Positions 37,401-48,985 of a stretch of DNA of 64,000 bases are shown here, piece after piece. The stretch comes from Phalacrocorax aristotelis (lineage: Eukaryota > Chordata > Aves > Suliformes > Phalacrocoracidae). The translations under genes and the position numbers were made by a program. Under the pieces are notes generated by a model, which did no database searches, was not told the origin of the DNA, and worked only from the letters and a program-made list of their open reading frames with translations. Within the stretch, counting starts at the first letter, position 1, and every line of letters starts with the position of its first letter. Where the stretch lies: positions 26,302,797-26,366,796 of the forward strand of contig NC_134285.1 in the NCBI RefSeq assembly GCF_949628215.1. Direction: 5' to 3'.

Positions 37401-40400
37401 GAGGACTCTTCTGGTCATTTCTTTATGTATCCTATCAGTTTGTACCCTTCTAAACATGACTGGGGGAGAATGGAAGACTCAAAGGAGAGAAGTTATACCT
37501 GTATATGCTGAAAAGACTCCAGATGTACCACACTGGGTCATGCTGCCAAACCTGGCCTGTTTCCTTTTGCAGATCAGAGATATAGATCGTGCTTGAAATT
37601 ACACCAGGGCGCTTATTTGATGACAAAACACATCCTGCTCAAAACTGAGATAAGCCCTTCTGACTGCAGGATTTTCAAATGGCTGCAGAAGTGCTGTGTG
37701 TTGCAGCAGGCATTCAGAGCTGACTTTTACATGTATTTGACAGATTTAATCAGGTCCGAGTTACACTCTTTTTCCAGTTCCATTTCTCTTTTTCTAGATT
37801 TAATCAGGTCTGAGTTACAGTCTTTTTCCAGTTCCATTTGTCTTTTTCTACCTGTTGAATTTGAAAGGTTAAAAGCAGCTATATTTTCTGCCTCAGGGAC
37901 CTCTGCTTCTGATACCCATGAAAGAAAATTGCTTCAAACCCTGCTCCAGGGTGAAGTCCTAGCGCTCCAGTCGGTCTCAGCAGCAAGAGTCCAAGTTTTT
38001 GGTGTGCTCAGCCGTCCCCTGGAAACAAGATGGACAAAGCCCCATGCTCTCTGGAAACATTTGCACATTGTATTTTGCCTACACCAGTAAAAACACCTCA
38101 GTGAACCTGCATTAACACCAAGAAGGGGATGTGAGTACATCACCTTCCCAATTACTGGTACAAATCACCAACAAGCATGACTCAAAAGGGTATTGTGGTG
38201 AAATGGTGCAGCTCCTTCAGTCCTGCCCACTAGCCACATATGGCAAATGACCGCAGCAGAGTTGTCACTTAGCAGCATCTTACCTATTCCATGTTTTCTG
38301 AACTCCTTCACCACTCCAAGACTTAGGATGTAAGCAACTTGAGTGTCCACAGGAAAATTGGAAGCTAAGATGTCTCCATCCTGAGTAGAAATATAACAAG
38401 TTATTTAGTAGGATACCTGGGGAAGCACAGGAGAAGGCGAGAATCCCATACTGGAACATGTGAAAACAAGGCTATAGCAGGAAACTTCTCTTCACAGTCT
38501 TAACTGAAGCTTCTGGAAAGGGGGAGTTAGGAAAATCAAGCATGGTCCCTTGGGGGTTATTCCTACTTTCATATCATCTTCCCAGATGCAGAACACAAAT
38601 CATGATGTTTCCTTACTATATACGTTATTTGTGGGCTTAGGAACAGAATATATTTGCACTTTACCATGAAGGATTCAAAGTGCCAATTCTGGAGTTACAC
38701 ATCAGTGTCTAGATCAATCCAGGAACTGACTTTATTGCCAGCATGCTCCATCTGAGCTTTGTGTCAGCTAGAGGTCTCTGTACTGCTGTAGAGGACAAGG
38801 AGAATGTTCTACAGGCTCAGTCGCCTGGAGCGGTGTCTGAACAAGTCCCTGGCTTTCAGCTTGGTTGGAACAAGAGCCTTTTGTTAGAGCTGCTGAAGAT
38901 GCAGTTTCTGACTTTGACTAGCTTTGAGGTGAAGCCAGATAGCTCGAGTGAAGAGACCCATGCCACTCAATGCTCTCAGTTCCTACAAATGCTAAGATTA
39001 TTGTTTAATCATAACATTGATGAACTTTTAGAAGTGATGCACTCTCTGTATTGCCCCTGCTTTTTTTTAATCCACTTGCCTATGCTGTTCTCCCTACACG
39101 AACCCAGTGGTCTTCTCCCATACTGTCTTCAGTGACCATCTCTCCTTCACCTCTCTGCTGTACTGTGTTGTCTCTCCTTTTCTCCAAGCTCTGTTGTCCC
39201 TGAAGCCTGAGCTTTCTGCAGATTGGTTACCTCTGCTTTGTGTTCAAGACAGCAATTGTGTAAATGAAGGAGTTTCTGCAGGAAGTCGGAGGTGTGAGTC
39301 ACCCAGGAGGTTCAACCCTTATGTAAGAAAGGAAGAGGTTTGTTCTCCCACAGCTGCGCATACCTCAGTCACTAGCGATGACCAGGAACACTGAAAACAG
39401 CCAGGCGACAGTTAAACAGTCCGCTACACTGTCACTTCTGGATTATGCTTGCATGATCTGATCTCTCCGCACAGCACATTAGGCAGCAAGCTCCCCGTCA
39501 GGCCACAGCTGCTTAGCCCCAGCAAGAACAGACTTTGTGGTACCAGGCTGCTCAGCAGCCCACAAGTTCAGATACATCCCACCACCCATGCTCCATCAGC
39601 TGTAAATGGGCACGTTCTTGGTTTCTTAAATTAATGCAGGATCACTCTTAGAAGTGCTTGGATAGAAGGGGGAAAAAGACCCTGAACAGGACCCTTCACA
39701 GTTAACCATGGCAAGAGGTGGTCTATCTCATACTGAAGCATAGTTTGGTAGCATACCTCTTTATGCACCTTTGTTCTGCTCTTGATCTCTGCCACTATCA
39801 TTCCCACGATGGAGCCTCTGTATGTGGCTGCGAGGGAAAAGAACTTCTTGTTGGAAGTGATATCTCGGTACCATGAGTCAGGGTACCTGGGAAGGAAGAA
39901 AAAAACAGGAATGTTTGGAGACACAAAGCCCACACGAACAGGCAGCACCACAACAAACTTTGTGCCAAGATGCTGCTCAACTGGAAATGGGCAGCAACAT
40001 CTCTAAATGCCGGTGCTGGAACCAGGCCAGTGTATTTTACACAAGACTAAGGGAGGGAAGCTGTACTACTGAAAGGGCTGACTTCTGCAAAGACATACAG
40101 ACAAGTCATGAGCCATATGTCAATCTAAAGCTCTTTCTATGCCACTAACGTAGCTTATTCCACAAAATCTGGGTTAGGAAGTTATTCACCTTTCCTGTCT
40201 TAACCGTGGTATGGTACCAATGAACATCAAACAGCTGCTGCACCCCATTTGGTAGCACAGTTTCTTTCAACTGCACCTAAGCAGCAATGCAGGCTACTCA
40301 CATAATGGCCTCCTGCCTTGCTAAGGCAACCACATTTTAATTTTTACATTCATTGCCCAGAGCTTTCACTTCTATCTTTAGCAAGTTGTTTTTAAATGCA

Positions 40401-41501
40401 AGATCCATCTGCCCTCATCTAAGAGCGGAAGGATCTCATTAATTTAATATACATGTGAAAAACACCCTGCATATTAGTACCAAAAAAAAAAAAAATCACA
40501 TCACCAGCCTACAGCTCTCCTCCCCCTTCTGAAGCTACTAAAGGGAAACTAGCATACACTAATTTATTTCAAAGTGAGAGTTCAGTGTGCCTTGTGTTTA
40601 AAAGAAATCTACAAATTCAAAATATTATGAATGCTGGTTTGTTACATTTTATGCAATCTTAATTATAGTCAGCTAAAATCCTCTATAAACCTTGAAAACA
40701 TAGTGAAAGAAAAAAATCCTTGAAGTCTACAGCTCCAGTTTCCCTGGATGCTTTAAACCAGAAAGCTATCACTGTCCCCCAGAAAAGGTCCTTATTCCTG
40801 TGCTCGTGCAAACACAAACATTTACCAAAAGGGAGACTGGGGAACTGGCCTGGGACAGACCAAGATCAGCTTTAAGCCAGAGCTTTGGAAGCAGCAGTGA
40901 TCCCAAGCACACAGGCAAGAACTGTTCAGTCTCCCCATGGACATTCAGAATGAAATGTTCCCTTAGGAACAGTTGCTCCATGTCGGTTTGGTTCATCTCT
41001 GAGGGTGCTTTCTTGGCACACACTCCAGAACACAGCTCTCTTTCACAAGCACAGGGATGCTGTCCTTTTTCCTGGAGGTGTGCTCCTTTCCACGTCTCAT
41101 ACACAGTCTCTCCCATGAAGCTGATCCACTCCCTTAATTCCAAAGCCAATTTTCCTGCCAAAATCTGCATACAAGAACTTTCTGATGACTTTAGGACCCT
41201 GCAGAACAGGCAGCAAGGGCCATGAACAGGAACACGACCACAGTGCATTAAAGATTCAGAACCTGCTGCTATCTTAGCAACAGTCCAGGTGGCCACAGAG
41301 ATTTTGGTGTCATCTCCAAACTGGACCAGTGCAGGTTCACACCACCTGTTTCTAGATTGTCACCACCTCACACCCCAAACCGGTAACATACTCTATTGGG
41401 AACCAGTCACCACAGAGCTGTTTCACTGTGTCTATGTCATCGTGGCAGAGAAGACGCAGGTTTACATCTGTAAGTGCAGTCGGGGGCACCTCCTCTGTCA
41501 T
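34279..41501 (-). CDS. NAA60: NAA60 (NatF), N-alpha-acetyltransferase 60, complete coding region
   Basis: NAA60 is the Golgi-bound GNAT acetyltransferase that acetylates cytosol-facing N-termini of membrane proteins. Five minus-strand coding exons (41501-41392, 39886-39757, 38380-38284, 35499-35265, 34435-34279) join in frame to 242 aa, the same length as human. Residues 1-37 start MTEEVPPTALTDVNLRLLCH. The acetyl-CoA loop RKHGIG is at 108-113 and interrupted by an intron in Gly113. Catalytic residues known from human, Tyr97 (VDTQVAYILS) and His138 (AIYLHVLTTN), are both present. The last exon encodes the amphipathic C-terminal region that anchors human NAA60 to membranes and ends SGIEYSRTM. 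Three introns are GT-AG; the last is AT-AC U12-type. An upstream non-coding exon and promoter are placed near 58.2 kb. Confidence 0.97.
34436..35264 (-). other. NAA60: U12-type AT-AC intron of NAA60
   Basis: 829 nt. The 5' end (35264 downwards) reads ATATCCTTT, the exact U12 AT-AC donor consensus. The 3' end reads TCCTTAACTGATGGCCAC: a consensus U12 branch site with its A about 11 nt before the terminal AC at 34436. No GT donor exists at the homologous position. Splicing here restores the human-like reading WTI(L/F)DY. Confidence 0.93.
35265..35499 (-). CDS. NAA60: NAA60 exon with catalytic His138
   Basis: 235 nt. It codes SLLLESLKDHISTTAQDHCK, then AIYLHVLTTNNTAINFYENR and on to NGGHPPWTI. 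Identical to human as far as I remember. Acceptor cttcaacag. Confidence 0.97.
35663..36206 (-). mobile_element. solo LTR of an avian endogenous retrovirus
   Basis: 544 bp. On the minus strand it starts TGTCCTGGTTTTGGCTGGGA and ends ACCACAACA, so it has TG...CA ends. It carries a TATAAA box near 35944 followed about 150 nt later by ATTAAA near 35790, the order expected of an LTR promoter and poly(A) signal. I recognise the sequence as a common bird ERV LTR. There is no internal viral sequence and no matching target duplication. It lies in the same orientation as NAA60. Confidence 0.85.
37742..37849. repeat. 54-bp tandem duplication
   Basis: Two adjacent 54-bp copies, 37742-37795 and 37796-37849, starting AGATTTAATCAGGT and ending CTTTTTCT, differ at about three positions. 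Intronic. Confidence 0.93.
38284..38380 (-). CDS. NAA60: NAA60 exon with Tyr97 and acetyl-CoA loop
   Basis: 97 nt. It codes DGDILASNFPVDTQVAYILS and LGVVKEFRKHGI plus one base of Gly113. It contains catalytic Tyr97 and most of the RxxGxG motif. Confidence 0.97.
38381..39756 (-). other. NAA60 intron
   Basis: 1.4 kb. No exon or recognised repeat. Confidence 0.7.
39757..39886 (-). CDS. NAA60: NAA60 exon (YPDSWYRDITSNKKFFSLAA)
   Basis: 130 nt. It codes YPDSWYRDITSNKKFFSLAA, then TYRGSIVGMIVAEIKSRTKV and HKE. Two or three substitutions from human. Acceptor cttcccag, donor gtatgc. Confidence 0.97.
39887..41391 (-). other. NAA60 intron
   Basis: 1.5 kb. It holds an A13 run near 40480. No exon or clear repeat. 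Confidence 0.7.
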
Positions 41502-41507
41502 TCACAC
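41392..41507 (-). CDS. NAA60: NAA60 first coding exon
   Basis: Exon 41507-41392 with the ATG at 41501-41499 and six bases of 5' UTR (GTGTGA). It codes MTEEVPPTALTDVNLRLLCH, then DDIDTVKQLCGDWFPI and two bases of Glu37. Acceptor tcttgcag, donor gtatgt. An in-frame TGA directly precedes the ATG, so this is the start. Confidence 0.95.
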
Positions 41508-41870
41508 CTGCAAGAAAAGAAAGCACATTAAGAATGACGAAGCACAGATTCTGACTCTCAGCTTCAGTCAGGCATCTGTGCAAAGGCAGCCGTTCTCAGT
41601 AAAATGAAATTGTTTTTCCTAGCAGAATGTTTTCAAGAGGGATTAGGTAAAACATGGTGACATTAACCCAAGAAGCAACTCGAAGCCCTGCTGCCTGCAG
41701 GAAAAGCACAGCTCACTTCTCAGCCTGACCTACCCCACCAGTACACACCCCACTCCCTACGAGCATGGTCCAGTGATGCTGCGTGTGAAGGAGCATGTAG
41801 CACCAACCACTTTCAACAGCTTAAAAAGGAAGCACTGCTAGAAGAACATTTACAAATTCCTCTTACACAA

Positions 41871-42600
41871 TCATAGAATGGTTTGGGTTGGAAGGGACCT
41901 TCAAAAGTCATCTAGTCCAACCTCCCTGCAGTGAGCAGGACATCTTCAACTAGATCAGGTTGCTCAGAGCCCCGTCCATATTGACCTTGAATGTTTCCAG
42001 GGATGGGTCATCTACCACCTCTCTGGGCAACCTGGGCCAGTATTTCACCACCCTCGTCTTAAAAATTTCTTGCTTATATCTAGTCTGACTCTACCCTCTT
42101 TTAGTTTAAAACCATCCCCCTTGTCCTATTGCTACAGGCCCTACTAAAAAGCCCATCCCCATCTTTCCTATAGTCCCCCTTTAATTACTGAAAGGCCACA
42201 GTAAGGCCTCCCCAAAGCCTTCTGTTCTCCAGGCTGCACACCAACTCTCTCAGCCTACCCTCACAGCAGAGGTGTTCCACCCTCTGATCATTTTTGTGGC
42301 CTCCTCTGGACCTACTCCAACAGGTCCGTGTCTGTCCTGTGCTGAGGACCCCAGAGCTCAACACAGTACTGCAAGGGGCGGAGTAGAGGGGGCAGAATCA
42401 CCTCCTTTGACCTGCTGGCCACACTTCGTTTGAAGCAGCCCAGGACATGGCTGGCTTTCTGGGCTGTGAGCACACATTGCCAGCTCATGTCCAGCTTTTT
42501 CATCTACCAGTAGCCCTAAGTCCTTCCCTGCAGGGCTGCTCTCAACCCCTTCTTGCACCACAAAGTATAGTGAACATAAAGCCAGCAAGGTGCACCTCAC
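41871..42600 (-). mobile_element. CR1 LINE 3' fragment
   Basis: On the plus strand it begins tcatagaatggtttgggttg, the reverse complement of a CR1 3' end, and continues through typical CR1 3' UTR and the end of ORF2. The insertion is therefore on the minus strand. The inner (5') border is approximate. Confidence 0.9.
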
Positions 42601-42868
42601 GCCAGTTGGCAAATGATGACAAGTGCTCAAGTCCTTCCATTCTTTCTCCCCAGTGATCCAGTAATGAGCATGTGCTTATTCCCTGGATACAGCATTTGCC
42701 TCACTGGCACTCCTCCTTGGGAGCAGAGAGGAGATATAAGTAGATTGCAGCTCCCTGTTGTGATACCTGACTGCCATTGGAAATGTTAATCTGCTTGGCC
42801 AAATGCTGGTAGCACTGAAGCCAGGGCAGCACAACTTCAAATGCCAGTACAAGCCCAGTGCAAACTTA
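42601..42868. other. short unique stretch between two CR1 copies
   Basis: About 270 bases that do not match CR1 by eye. They separate two independent CR1 insertions. Confidence 0.5.
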
Positions 42869-44966
42869 TCACAGAATGGGGCCCTCTGGAGATCACCTCA
42901 TCCAACCCCCCTGCTTCAGCAGGCATGCCTACAGCAGGGTGCACAGGACTGCATCCAGACAGGTTTTGAATATTTCCAAAGAAGGAGACTCCACAACCTC
43001 TCTTGGCAGCCTGTTCCACTGCTCTGTCACCCCCACAGTAAAGAAGTTCTTCCTCATGTTCAGGTGGAACTCCCTGTGTTCCAGCTTGTGCCCATTGTCC
43101 CTTGTCCTGTCATTGGGCACTGCTGAAAAAAGTCTGGCCCCATCCTCTTGACACCCACCCTGTGGCTATTTATAAGCATTGATATGATCACCCCTCAAGT
43201 CTTCTCTTCTCCAGGCTGAACAAACCCCGGTCTCTCAGCCTTTCCGCACAAGAGAGTTGCTCCAGTCCCCTGATCATCTTCATAGGAAACTGCTGGAGAG
43301 AGTCCAGCTGAGAGCTATCTTTCTTGAACTGGGAAGCCCAGAAGTGGACACAGTACTCCAGATGTGGCCTCACTAGGGCAGAGTAGAGGGGGAAGGTAAC
43401 TTCACTTGACCAGCTGGCCACACCCCCAGATAACGTTGGCCTTCTTGGCCACACAGGCACATTGCTGGCTCATGGTCAGCTTGTTGTCCACCAGCATTCC
43501 CAGGTTCTTCTCAACAGAGCTGATTTCCAGCAGGTCAACCTCCAGCCTGTACTGGTACACAAGGTTGTTCTTCTCCAGGTGCAGGACCTTGCACTTACTC
43601 TTGTTGAATTTCATCAGGTTCCCCTGGGCCCAGCTCTCCAGCCTGTCCAGGACTCACTGGATGGCAGCACAGCCTTCTGGTGTATCAGCCGCTCCTCCCA
43701 GCTTGGTATCATCAGTGAACTTGCTGAGGTTACACTCTGTCCCTTCGTCCAGGTCATTGATGAATATGTTGAACAGGACTGGACCCAGCACAGACGCCTG
43801 TGGAACACCGCTAGTTACAGGCCTCCAACCAGACTCTGTGCTGTTGATCATGACCCTCTGAGCTCTGCCATTCAGACGGTTCTCAATCCCATCTCACTGT
43901 CCACTCTAACCCACACTTCCTTAGCTTGTCTGTGAGGAGGCTATGGGAGACGGTGTCAAAAGCCTTGCCGAAGTTGGGGTAAACATCATCCACTGTTCTC
44001 CCTTCATCTACCCAGCCAGTCACGCAATCACAGAAGGCTATCAGGTTGGTCAAGCATGATCTCCCCTTGGTGAATCCATATTGACTGTTTCTGATAACCT
44101 TCTTCTCCTCTACATGCCTGGAGATGACCTCCAGGATGAACTGTTCCATCACCTTTCTGGGGATAGAGGCGAGGCTGACTGGCCTATAGTTTCCTAGGTC
44201 CTCCTTCTTGCCCTTTTTGAAGACTGGAGTGATGTTGGCTACCCTCCTCTCCTGTCCTCCATGACCTTTCAAAGGTGATGGAGAGTGGCTTAGCAACAAC
44301 ATCTGCAGCTCCCTCAGCACTTGTGTGGCCTGTGGATTTGCAAGGATGCAGTTTGCCTAAATGATCTCTAACCCAATCGTCCTCAACCAAGGGGAAGTCT
44401 TCCTTTCTCCAGATTCTCTCTCTCTCACCTCTGAGGGCTGAGATGCCTGAGGGCCAGCCTTAGCAGTGAAGACTGAAGCAAAGAAGGCTTTCAGTAACTC
44501 TGCCGTCTCTGCATCCTGCGTCACCAGGGCACCCACCTCATTCAGCAGTGGGCACACAGTTTCTCCAGTTTTTCTTTTACTACTGATGTATTTGAAGAAG
44601 CCCTTCTTGTTACCTTTGACATCCCTTGCCAGATTTAATTCCAAGTGGGCCTTGGCCTTCCTTGGTGCATCCCTGCATACCCTGACAATGTTCCTACATT
44701 CCTCCCAAGTAGCCAGTCCCTTCTTCCACATACTGTAAGTCTCCTTCCACCTGAATTTTTCTAGAAGCTCTTTGCTCAGCCACGTGAGTCTCCTGGCTCC
44801 GTTGCTTGACTTCTTCCTCATAGGGGTGCACCAATCTTGATCATGGAGGAAATGGTACTTGAATATTGTCCAGGTCTCTTGGACCCCCCTACCTTCTAGA
44901 GCCCTAATCCATGGGATTCCTCCAAGCAGGTTTTGAAGAGGCCAAAGTTAGGTCTCCTGTCAATCC
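42869..44966 (-). mobile_element. 5'-truncated CR1 LINE with broken reverse transcriptase
   Basis: About 2.1 kb on the minus strand. In 44821-44357 and 44320-43883 it encodes reverse-transcriptase sequence such as GNYRPVSLASIPRKVMEQ and FTKGRSCLTNLIAF. In 43851-43654 it encodes [17 protein letters not shown] and FTDDTKLGG, the RT catalytic-box region. The frame is interrupted by stops and frameshifts, so it is dead. The plus-strand left end tcacagaatgg is the CR1 3' end. Confidence 0.93.
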
Positions 44967-47900
44967 CATAATCTCCAGTTAGTACATACGCAGAGGACTC
45001 AAATTCTATAAAATGTTAGTTTTGTTTAATTTATGCTGGTGAAATGAGATCTAGTTTCATTTCCCCTCATTCCTACATGCTACAACTCCATGAGGGCTGG
45101 CTTTCCAGCCTAGCAGAAAGCATTCAAATACAGAAACCCCAGGACACCTTTTTTTTTTTTCTTCTTCACCATAGCACTACCACAAACCTGCTAACCACAT
45201 CCAGGACACTTACTCCATGTCTTCAGCCTTTTTTAACAAGGTACCAGAGGAAAAGAAGCAAGCGGTAACTGAAGTGATTGTAAAAGTATCTGCAGCACAG
45301 ACTCATGAATGAAGAACAGATCCTGAGAACAGGCTTTAGGCAGGACAAAGCCCCACACAAGACACTGCACACAGAGCAAGCAAGGCAGGCAGAAACAGGG
45401 CAGCTACAGGCATTAGTTCCCTTTCATGGGCCACCTGCAGTTCTCCATCCACAGCTTTGTGTCTCTCAGTCCAGCTCTCCAAGTTCCAGGTCAAAGAACC
45501 AGACCAGAAAAGAAAAACCCGCCACCCTTAATTTAAAAAGTTGTTTGTTTTTTGTTTTACTTTCTTTTCCCAATTTTAAGAGTCTCAAATCTTGGTTTCA
45601 AAATGCCAAGTTATAAGGGAAAAGCTGCACACAACAGCGCTTTTGTATGCCCTCCTGTTGAAAGGGATGCTTGGCTCTCCAGGGCTCTCGCTTTGAAGCT
45701 CAGAGGCTCAAGATGGAACAGATTTAAACACGCTCCCCACTGGACTACATAGGCCATTTGAGCAGTTTCAAAACAAAAGTTGCATCACCTCTGTAACACT
45801 CTTAACTGGCAAAGATGCACAAAAGGAGTAGGGCACAGCAATGATCCCAGTTTGGCATGTTTTGACAGCACACAACTGTGTGCCCATTGCTCTCCTAAGA
45901 ATTTGGAAACACCTCCTTCCACTGCACCCCTAAGAAAAAAAACAGGCTAAGCCATAAAATCTACATTCCACCCCCAAATTTCTCTTTTAAGGTACATAAG
46001 CTAGCTTGCTCCTGCAATTCCCCTGGATGAACTGGTAGAGAGCGTCTCCCAGCTAGCACAGCAAGATAATAGAGAGCAGTAAGTCCCCAGAGGCAGGGGT
46101 CCTTGGAACCCAACATCAGCGCTGAAAGAGAGGTAATTAGCACTGCTAATGAGAACAAAGCTCACTCTTGACTTTGGCAGTCTCCCTGCAATGCACATTG
46201 TACAACTCCTTTGCACTGGCTAGGGCAGTGTGAGCTCCCACCCCTCCATCCTCCCAGACAGTAGCATAAAGCCCTTATGCTGCATTGGCCTGGACCTCCT
46301 AGGGAGGAAGAAGGAACACTACCACTGGTTTGTATGCAACCTGAACACATCAAACAGCCAATATATCAGCAGGACAAAGGATACAATTAAGGTCCACTAT
46401 AGCCCAGAAAAATCTTTGCTAATCCTTCTCCCATGCAGGCAGAATGTTAAAATGCTTTAACAGAGCAGAAGTTCAAGGAAGTTCTCCTACAGCTCTTGAG
46501 AAAGATGAAATGGGGTGGGTTTCTTCAAGCAAGAGATCCTTTCCAGACACAGCTTTCCTCCCAGTGACTGGTCCTACATATTTCCCTGAGAAGGGCATCC
46601 GTATATTGATATGGATTGCTTGTTCTTCTCCAAAAAAGTCTTTAAAAAGAATCACAGCTATTTCACAGTCTGTTCGAGGACTGTGGTTGCATATTTACCG
46701 AGCAGCCTACAGCTTTCACAATCAGTCCAGATGCTTGTTTCAAAACAACTTAAGCACCTAGGAAACTCACAAAGCCAGTCCTCCTTGCTGCTTTTAAAAC
46801 TAATTTCACACTCCTAGAACTGGCTCAAGCCTTCTGAGGCTAGATTTTGAATCTGTACCCTGTCACGGCAGTGAGCACGCTCTCCCTGGTGGCCTTTTAA
46901 CCCCATGGGACCCTGAAGGAAGGGCATGTTCACTTGCGGTGTCTGATCCGATCCATGCTGCCACTGGTTGAGGTAGCTGATGCACAGTAGTGTGGACACC
47001 AGTCCCACCCAGACACTCCTCCCACCCTCGCTGAACCCTTTGCTGAGCCATTTCAGAGTGGTGACTCACCACAAGATGACAAAGTGAGGGCAAAGCAATT
47101 GTTTGTAGGCCAGAACTGCTTGGCAAAAGCTTGGGTAGCATAAGACAGGCTTCCTGGGGTGGGGGAAGAGGAGGGAGGAACGAGCAGGCACATACGGGCA
47201 GAGCAGCTTTGGCCATGGCAAAGGCCCACTATATCGTTTCATTAGTGGGCGTTAAGTGGCACTCAGGTTTGCAACAGCGGTGTTCTTGCTCATACATTTT
47301 ATTATTCTTGAGAAGTTTTGATGCTCCTGTAAGGCAACACCTCTTCTGAGTCAATACTCTCAGCATTATTAAATCAGAGATAAATGAAACAACCATGACA
47401 GAGCCCTATTTTGGTAATGAATAGAAAAGGCAGGGGCCTAGGAGCTGACTTAAGCCAGCAGCCGCTGCAGAAGAGGCAGAGCAAGCACAGGACACATTCT
47501 TGTGAGGATTAGTTCATGTTTATTTAACACTATATTCTCAAAGAGCCAGGCAAGCATTTTGCATTATCCTGTAGCTGAAGCCAGCCTTGAAAAAAACCAA
47601 ACAATCCATGACTGTTTTGTTGAACAGGGCAATTCCCCTCCCCTCGAATTCAGACAGCCATCTCCCCATACCAGTTGTGTTTGCAGGGACTCTCTCCATC
47701 CGCTTTGCATTATATGACCCAATCTGATGTTCTTGCACATTTACAGAAAATTTAGGACACCCACTTGGCACTGTGTCCTGCCACAAGGTTTCAGGAGAAC
47801 AGACCTGGGCACCTTCTTCCCTGGCCAGGTGTTGCTGCTGCCACAGGAGCTGCGGTCATTGGCTGCCATGACCAAGGGAGAAGAAATCCCAGGCAAGTTA

Positions 47901-48867
47901 ATCCTCTTCATACCCAGTGGACAGCCTCTGGCTCTTCACAGATATGTGGGCAAACACCCAAGACCCAGATTCTGGCCCTCTGCACAGCCTGTGGCACGCT
48001 ACAATTAGCAGGGCCAGAGTCCTGAACAAAAGCCTCAGCAAGCACAGTGACGAGGGTACTGCTTTTAGAATCGACTTGGTTTTAGAGGACAAAAGATGTT
48101 TGGAAGCATAAAGAAATTATTAAAAAAAAACAGTATCAGTGTTAAATACAACCCTAGGACTCAATGGAAGTTAGAAGGGCCTTTAGGGGTTTAGAAGTAG
48201 CATAGTCCCACTCACCACTGCAACAATGACAGCACCAACTTCTGACCTTTGAGACCAAGTGGTGGTTGCTGTGAAGCAAAACACAGGCTCCAGCCACATG
48301 CAGTTGACTGAAGGAGGTCCACAGCCATTTTTTAAATCCACAGTGAAGTTACCTTATTTAATATCTTTTTCTCAGGTCAGTCTTTGCTCACATGATGGCG
48401 GCGGTCTGGGAAGCGGCATGGTTAACATCATCTGCTGCGTCTCCACCCAGCGGGGCACAGCAACCTCACCCTTTTGTCAAAACGGGAAACACTCACTTAT
48501 GACAATTACAAAATGAGCCAACATTTTATGCTTATGAAGGGATCATGCAGTTAAACATTTGAAAAAGTTCTGAGGACAACCCCTTCCAAAAAACCGAAGT
48601 TAGCAGTGAGCAGAACTAGAAACCGAGCATTTAATTCCCTTTCCTACCTAAAAACTGCAGATATTAACAGGCAACAAATTAATTTCAAAAAAACTAGAGG
48701 AAAGGTAAAGGTTTTGAGTATTTCTACTAGTCTTCTGCCTTGCTCTACTGAAACAAATCTAGCAAAACGATTTGTCCTTATGTGTATAGGGTAGCTACAG
48801 AGGAACCTGTCAAATATTCATTACAAATATTTATCAGTAATGGAAGTTGGATGAAAAAAAATCAAAA

Positions 48868-48985
48868 TCATAGAATCACTAACGCTGGAAAAGACCTCTA
48901 GGATCACCATCACCACCATGCCTCCTAAACCATGTCCCAAAGTGCAGTATCTACACATTCTTTTTAACACCTCCAGGGATTGTGT
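48868..48985 (-). mobile_element. short CR1 3' fragment
   Basis: It starts tcatagaatcactaacgctg and continues gaaaagacctctaggatcac, the CR1 3' end in reverse complement, and breaks off after the ccagggatt motif. Confidence 0.85.

Larger units (their letters stand above)
35500..38283 (-). other. NAA60 intron with solo LTR and 54-bp duplication
   Basis: 2.8 kb. It contains the solo LTR (35663-36206) and a tandem duplication (37742-37849). No exon seen. Confidence 0.8.

Noticed and set aside
43188-44821. Protein-coding genes suggested by RT-like minus-strand frames
   Set aside because: They are pieces of a dead, 5'-truncated CR1 LINE, not host genes.
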